Source: an uncultured bacterium (lineage in GTDB: Bacteria; Actinomycetota; Coriobacteriia; Coriobacteriales; Coriobacteriaceae). Taken from it: 64,000 bases of DNA. How positions within the stretch are numbered: the stretch's first letter is position 1; each line of letters begins with the position of its first letter. Position numbers and translations under genes: made by a program. Below, in pieces: positions 60,248-64,000 of the stretch. Under the pieces are notes generated by a model. That model made no database searches. It worked only from the letters and a program-made list of their open reading frames with translations, and was not told where the DNA came from. Location of the stretch: assembly GCA_905215505.1 (NCBI GenBank), contig CAJMPU010000009.1, forward strand, positions 1 through 64,000, written 5' to 3'.

Positions 60248-60325
60248 GATACCAATCACAGTTACAGGTTACGGCTTTTTGATACCTCTTTGTCGATTAA
60301 TCTATCCCCTTCGGCGAACGGTCGA
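60248..60325 (-). promoter_or_regulatory. Promoter and operator region of PTS operon 2
   Basis: On the minus strand GGTATCAAAAA (60276-60286) and TTGGTATCAAAT (about 60245-60257) repeat the operon 1 half-sites with 20 rather than 22 bases between them. Farther upstream TCGACCGTTCGCCGA (60311-60325) matches the operon 1 motif at 14 of 15 positions. The shared layout indicates one regulator for both operons. Confidence 0.65.
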
Positions 60326-60409
60326 TTTTGAGCCCTGTAAGGTTGTATATACAGCTGACCCAACGATCAAAACTGGTTAGTTTTCCAGCCGTTATTCACA
60401 AAACACCAG

Positions 60410-61123
60410 CTAGTACGTATAGGTGTAGCCGCCCGCATCGCCACGATTGAAGGACTTTACGTACTCGATAGCCTGACCGCTCGCGTCATAGCTCACACAT
60501 TCCAAAAGCAAAACAAGATCCCCTTGTTCCAAGCCGAGCAAGCCCGCGTCGCGTGCGCCCACCGCCTCGATATCGAGCTTCTCCTGCGCCATGACCGGCT
60601 TTCGGCCTAGCATCTCATAGGTCTCGTACAAACTGAAGACCGACACGTCAATATCTTCGATTGTGGGAAACAGCAGGCACGGGATGAACGCCATCTCAAT
60701 CGATACGGGATCGCCGTTGACGCAGTTCAAACGCCGAATCGAATACAGCAAATCGTCCTCGGCAATGCCAAACAGGTTGGCATAATATGGGCCCGCATAA
60801 CGCTTGGAACGCGCGAGAATACGGACGGACGGCTCGCCACCCGAAGCACGAACCGACTCGCGAAAGCCTCCTGTCCGCTCGTAGGCAACGGGTACTTTCT
60901 GCGCCACAAACGCGCCCTTTCCGCGGACGCGTCGAATCTGCCCGCGCCGAACCAGCTCATCGACAGCGCTTCGGATGGTCAAGCGTGTCGTACCAAATTC
61001 CTCGGCGAGGTCTTTTTCGGACGGAATCATGGAACCAGTGGGATATATACCGCGCTCGATACGTTCCTCGATGCGGCGTCGAATGCGCATATAAACCGGG
61101 GTGGCATCTACTGTTTCAGCCAT
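60410..61123 (-). CDS. GntR/UTRA transcriptional regulator A
   Basis: A 237-aa regulator. Residues 1-75 are the winged helix (MRIRRRIEERIERGIYPTGSMIPS, TTRLTIRSAVDELVRRG, VRGKGAFVAQ); the rest is a UTRA domain. It is directly upstream of PTS operon 2 on the same strand and its start lies inside the end of regulator B (16-base overlap). Likely ligand: a phosphorylated Amadori sugar, by analogy with FrlR. Confidence 0.9.
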   Translation of the reverse strand: MAETVDATPVYMRIRRRIEERIERGIYPTGSMIPSEKDLAEEFGTTRLTIRSAVDELVRRGQIRRVRGKGAFVAQKVPVAYERTGGFRESVRASGGEPSVRILARSKRYAGPYYANLFGIAEDDLLYSIRRLNCVNGDPVSIEMAFIPCLLFPTIEDIDVSVFSLYETYEMLGRKPVMAQEKLDIEAVGARDAGLLGLEQGDLVLLLECVSYDASGQAIEYVKSFNRGDAGGYTYTY

Positions 61124-61875
61124 TGTTCACCTGCCACGCTTCTCATGCCGTTCTTTTCACCGTTATCGGCAAAGCGAAACTTTGTGGGCAAAATCACCGA
61201 TTTGCAATGCTCCACAAAACGCATGTCCTTATCAAATTCGATCGTGCTCTCATAGAACACCGGTGTTCCCTCTTCTTGCTGAAGCAGCTCGGCCTCTTCG
61301 GCGTTCAAACGCGAGATGGAGATATGCTCACGTCCATGCTCAACGCGCACGCCACCTTCTTTGAGCAAGACATCGTAAAGGCTCTCACACTCAAAATCGT
61401 GCTCGGGAAGCGATGGGCACAGGGACAGGTTAACGTGAGCGGTCTCGATTGACGCCGGCTCACCCTCAATAAGTCGGACGCGCTGCATGCGGAGCAAAGG
61501 AGCGCCTACAGCCACCCCAAGCTTGTCGGCAAGCGTCTCATCCGCCTCGATGGTCCCGGTAGAAACCAGACGAGAAGAGGGATGCAGGCCGACAGTCCGC
61601 ACAGCATCGGAGAAGTTATATGTTTCCTGAAAGATATTGAGCGGTTTGGGAGGACACACATACGTACCCGATCCGCGCCGGCTCTCGAGCGTTCCGCACG
61701 AGATGAGCCGCGTGATGGCAGCACGCAACGCCGTACGCGAAACGCCAATCTCTTCGCACAGCACACGCTCGGCCGGCAGGCGATCGCCGCCGGCAAGCTG
61801 ATGGTACTGGATATACCAGAGAATTCCCTCAACAGCACGATCTTTGGGGGGAATTGCATAAGATTCGCCTGCCAT
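61108..61875 (-). CDS. GntR/UTRA transcriptional regulator B
   Basis: A 255-aa regulator with a winged helix (VEGILWYIQYHQLAGGDRLPAE, SRTALRAAITRLISCG, SRRGSGTYVCPP) and a UTRA domain. It is diverged from regulator A. The two overlapping genes may form a co-expressed pair governing both PTS operons. It lies 38 bases after the gene at 61914. Confidence 0.9.
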   Translation of the reverse strand: MAGESYAIPPKDRAVEGILWYIQYHQLAGGDRLPAERVLCEEIGVSRTALRAAITRLISCGTLESRRGSGTYVCPPKPLNIFQETYNFSDAVRTVGLHPSSRLVSTGTIEADETLADKLGVAVGAPLLRMQRVRLIEGEPASIETAHVNLSLCPSLPEHDFECESLYDVLLKEGGVRVEHGREHISISRLNAEEAELLQQEEGTPVFYESTIEFDKDMRFVEHCKSVILPTKFRFADNGEKNGMRSVAGEQWLKQ

Positions 61876-61913
61876 TGCACAGACTCCTCATTCAGAAACG
61901 TATGCCGCCAAAA

Positions 61914-62402
61914 TTAGGCCAGCCCTCCCATGGCATCAAATTCGGCCTTGATCTTCTCGGCGACATTCCGATACGACTTATATAGGTTTGAATCGCGTTT
62001 GACTTCGTCGGTCATAACGGGAATCTCTAATTTGGAAACCTCGCCTTTTCCCGTCTGAACCGCCACAACAACGCCCATACCAAGACACATATTACGCTTG
62101 GCAGCGTTCATTTTTGCCGCCTTGGCGGGATTTGCCAGAATACACTGGGCAAATTCTTGTTTAGAGACCGCTTCTTCGGCCTCCGGATTGCCAGCTTCTG
62201 CCACCTCGCACTGCAGCACGTCCGCATAGTCAAAAATCTTCGGCTCGCCGCCGCGCTGATGCACGGCCCACTTGCGGCGCGTGGCATCCTGGTAGATAGC
62301 CGGCAAAAATGTAAACCGCGGCGGGTCCAAAATCGTATCCGTGATGGTAAACACATCGGGATCAAAGGCATCCTGCGGGTTTTTCTTCTTGAACAGCCCC
62401 AT
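61914..62402 (-). CDS. Hypothetical protein
   Basis: A 162-aa soluble protein starting MGLFKKKNPQDAFDPDVF. The central part has DATRRKWAVHQRGGEPKIFD and YADVLQCEVAEAG, and the C-terminal half is basic and helical (LYKSYRNVAEKIKAEFDAMG). It resembles small proteins of PH-like fold that have an N-terminal short lysine run, but I do not recognise it securely. GGGAGG precedes ATG at 62402. Confidence 0.7.
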   Translation of the reverse strand: MGLFKKKNPQDAFDPDVFTITDTILDPPRFTFLPAIYQDATRRKWAVHQRGGEPKIFDYADVLQCEVAEAGNPEAEEAVSKQEFAQCILANPAKAAKMNAAKRNMCLGMGVVVAVQTGKGEVSKLEIPVMTDEVKRDSNLYKSYRNVAEKIKAEFDAMGGLA

Positions 62403-62523
62403 ATCAGCCTCCCGTACTAGCATTAAACAACTCAAGCTGAATATAGCACCAATTTCAAGCCGCCGCTTTACCGCATCGGTGCGTGGTGCCTATGGCTCGC
62501 CCAGCGGAAAAGTTCACGGACGA

Positions 62524-62598
62524 GGGACGGGGACGGGGTGCTTGGTTTTGGAAGTGGGCTTCGCGAACTTCCAAAACCAAGCACCCCGTCCCCGTCCC
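62524..62598. repeat. 32-bp-arm hairpin with conserved core, copy 1
   Basis: Perfect arms run from GGGACGGGGACGGGG to GGTTTTGGAAGT and back, around GGGCTTCGCGA. The inner core GAAGTGGGCTTCGCGAACTTC is the reverse complement of the core at 62736-62768. The outer stem is different. Confidence 0.85.
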
Positions 62599-62709
62599 GG
62601 CAATGTAATCTTGGCTGACCATAGTTAGATGCACGGCTTCTAAGGCAGCATAAGCAAGGTCCCCATTACATAAAAAAGAATCAGCCCCCACATATCGAAA
62701 CGGTCGAGA

Positions 62710-62793
62710 GGGCCGCCTCCGGGCGGGTTGCCTTGCTCCGGGAAGTTCGCGAAGCCCACTTCCCGGAGGAAGACACCCGCCCGGAGGCGGCCC
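62710..62793. repeat. Long hairpin with the same core, copy 2, inverted
   Basis: GGGCCGCCTCCGGGCGGGT pairs with ACCCGCCCGGAGGCGGCCC; inside, CTCCGGGAAGT pairs with ACTTCCCGGAG around TCGCGAAGCCC. It lies 22 bases beyond the phosphoketolase stop. The gap 62403-62815 contains no gene. Confidence 0.85.
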
Positions 62794-62815
62794 CAGCGCG
62801 AGACCGTCCCGGATG

Positions 62816-64000
62816 CTATTCGTTGTCGCCGGCAGTTAGCTGCGTTGCGGAGAGTACGCCGTCGGCAGCGGTTGCGGCTGCGGCGTCGGGCCAGACCCAG
62901 TCGGTAAAGGCCGGGTGATCGAAGCCCTCGTCGCACGCGAACTCAAAGGCCTCGGTGCGGAAGGCCTCCCACTCATCAATCTGCTTGGCAAACTTATCGG
63001 CGTCAACCATGCGCAGTACGTCGGCGGCCAGGGCCCAGCGGTCCATGTTGTTCAGGCGCAGCATGTCAAACGGCGTGGTCGTGGAGCCCTTCTCCTCGTA
63101 GCCGTGAACGCGGAAGGCATCGTGGCCGGGGCGGTTCCAGATCAGGCGGCGAATCGTGCCGGCATAGGCGTGGAATGCGAAGAGCACGGGCTTCTCGCCG
63201 CGGCCAAACAGCTCAGCCCAGCGCTCATCACTGATGGCTTGGTCGTTCTCGCAGACGTTCTGGATCTTGAGCAGATCGACTACGTTGACAAACCAGACCT
63301 TGATGCCCAGCCCGCGCAGCATATCGGTTGCGGCCAGTGACTCGAGCGTCGGCACGTCACCGCAAGTGGCGACCACGACGTCGGCCTCGGCGAGCGAGTC
63401 GGCAGTCGATGCCCACTCCCAAGTCGCTACGCCCTCGGCGAGCTCAGACTTGGCCTCGTCGACCGTCTGGAAGGTGGGGGCGGGCTGCTTGCCACAGAAG
63501 ATGGCATTGACGCAGTCGGTGGACTGGTAGACGCGCTCGGCCACAGCAAGGGCCATGTTGGCATCGGCCGGATAATAAGCATTCACGACATGCGTGTCGT
63601 TGGCCTTGTTGAGCAGCAGGTCGATAAAGCCGGGGTCCTGGTGCGAAAAGCCGTTGTGGTCCTGGCGCCAGACATGGCTCGACAGCAAAATGTTGAGGCC
63701 GCTGATAGGAGCACGCCACGGAATCTCGCGCTTGGTTGCTTCGAGCCATTTGCAGTGCTGGTTGACCATGGAATCGACCACATGGACAAAGCTCTCGTAG
63801 GAGCTCCACACACCGGAGCGGCCGGTGAGCACGTAGGCCTCGAGGAAGCCCTCGCACTGGTGCTCGGACAGCTGCTCGACAACCTTACCGGAACCGGCCA
63901 GCAGCTCGTCGTTGGCATCGTCCTCGTAGAAACCGGCATCCCACTGCTTCTTGGTCACCTTATAGGCAGCCTGCAGGCGGTTGGACGCGGTCTCGTCGGG
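62816..64000 (-). CDS. Xylulose-5-phosphate/fructose-6-phosphate phosphoketolase, N-terminus beyond window
   Basis: Thiamine diphosphate enzyme splitting ketose phosphates to acetyl-phosphate plus an aldose phosphate, the key enzyme of the heterolactic and bifid pathways. The last 394 residues are present and the frame is open to the window edge; full length is about 800. Visible are PDETASNRL at the edge, TGRSGVWSSYESFVHVVDSM, WRQDHNGFSHQDPGFID and VLFAFHAYAGTIRRLIWNRP, all characteristic of the family. The enzyme would process sugars delivered by the PTS operons. Confidence 0.96.
   Translation of the reverse strand, partial: PDETASNRLQAAYKVTKKQWDAGFYEDDANDELLAGSGKVVEQLSEHQCEGFLEAYVLTGRSGVWSSYESFVHVVDSMVNQHCKWLEATKREIPWRAPISGLNILLSSHVWRQDHNGFSHQDPGFIDLLLNKANDTHVVNAYYPADANMALAVAERVYQSTDCVNAIFCGKQPAPTFQTVDEAKSELAEGVATWEWASTADSLAEADVVVATCGDVPTLESLAATDMLRGLGIKVWFVNVVDLLKIQNVCENDQAISDERWAELFGRGEKPVLFAFHAYAGTIRRLIWNRPGHDAFRVHGYEEKGSTTTPFDMLRLNNMDRWALAADVLRMVDADKFAKQIDEWEAFRTEAFEFACDEGFDHPAFTDWVWPDAAAATAADGVLSATQLTAGDNE

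Noticed and set aside
62640..62936. 98-aa minus-strand frame at the phosphoketolase end
   Set aside because: Made of the two hairpin repeats and the phosphoketolase 3' end in another frame.

Overview
The window looks like a chromosome segment of a high-GC, anaerobic gut actinobacterium of class Coriobacteriia, most likely Collinsella or a close relative. The reasons are overall gene content and codon use, anaerobic sugar metabolism (mannose-class PTS, phosphoketolase, enolase, ROK glucokinase), a tRNA-Leu with an encoded CCA end, and many small REP-like palindromes built around a GGGGAC core. I assign this from remembered family features; no database search was run. There is no rRNA, CRISPR array, intact IS element or prophage.

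Layout. 1-6 kb: Na+/H+ antiporter nhaA, manganese pyrophosphatase ppaC, a ROK sugar kinase, and divergent from it a GntR regulator with mannose-6-phosphate isomerase. 6-11.2 kb: PcrA/UvrD helicase, uppP and a universal stress protein. 11.5-16.9 kb: a two-component pair with a BceS-like kinase, a hypothetical gene, purH and a GNAT acetyltransferase. 17-22 kb: a MITE-like inverted-repeat element, a DUF2207 membrane protein, gluQ, a metallophosphoesterase and a small membrane protein. 22-23.6 kb: an AT-rich accessory patch with a DUF6788-like gene under an inverted-repeat operator and a possible solitary PD-(D/E)XK nuclease. 23.6-27.8 kb: a DUF4342-like protein with an OmpR/kinase pair, a VOC protein, an orphan PTS IIB and a membrane-anchored repeat protein. 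27.8-29.9 kb: tRNA-Leu with a duplicated 3' end, then a DUF4143 AAA ATPase flanked by two 67-nt palindromes. 29.9-35.3 kb: ppx/gppA, a FtsB-like protein, enolase, and mazG-yfcE-larC2. 35.6-40.7 kb: a fused CydDC-type ABC exporter overlapping a YgbA-type gene, and a PHP histidinol-phosphatase.

40.7-49.1 kb is a complete histidine operon on the minus strand: hisZ-hisG (one fused gene), hisD, hisC, hisB, hisH, hisA, hisF, hisI, a 75-aa protein and hisE. The final phosphatase is the convergent PHP gene. Two intergenic gaps in the operon are filled by palindromic repeats.

49.2-61.9 kb is the most interesting region: two mannose-class PTS operons, each with its own FrlB-like SIS sugar isomerase/deglycase. 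Operon 1 also carries a FrlC-like epimerase. Operon 2 carries a second SIS protein and is followed by an MFS transporter, with two overlapping GntR/UTRA regulators upstream. The contents match what is known for uptake and breakdown of Amadori products (fructoselysine or glucoselysine). Both promoters share the same pair of GGTAT half-sites, and the two FrlB-like genes share an apparently identical 892-bp block, which points to gene conversion. The window ends inside a phosphoketolase gene.
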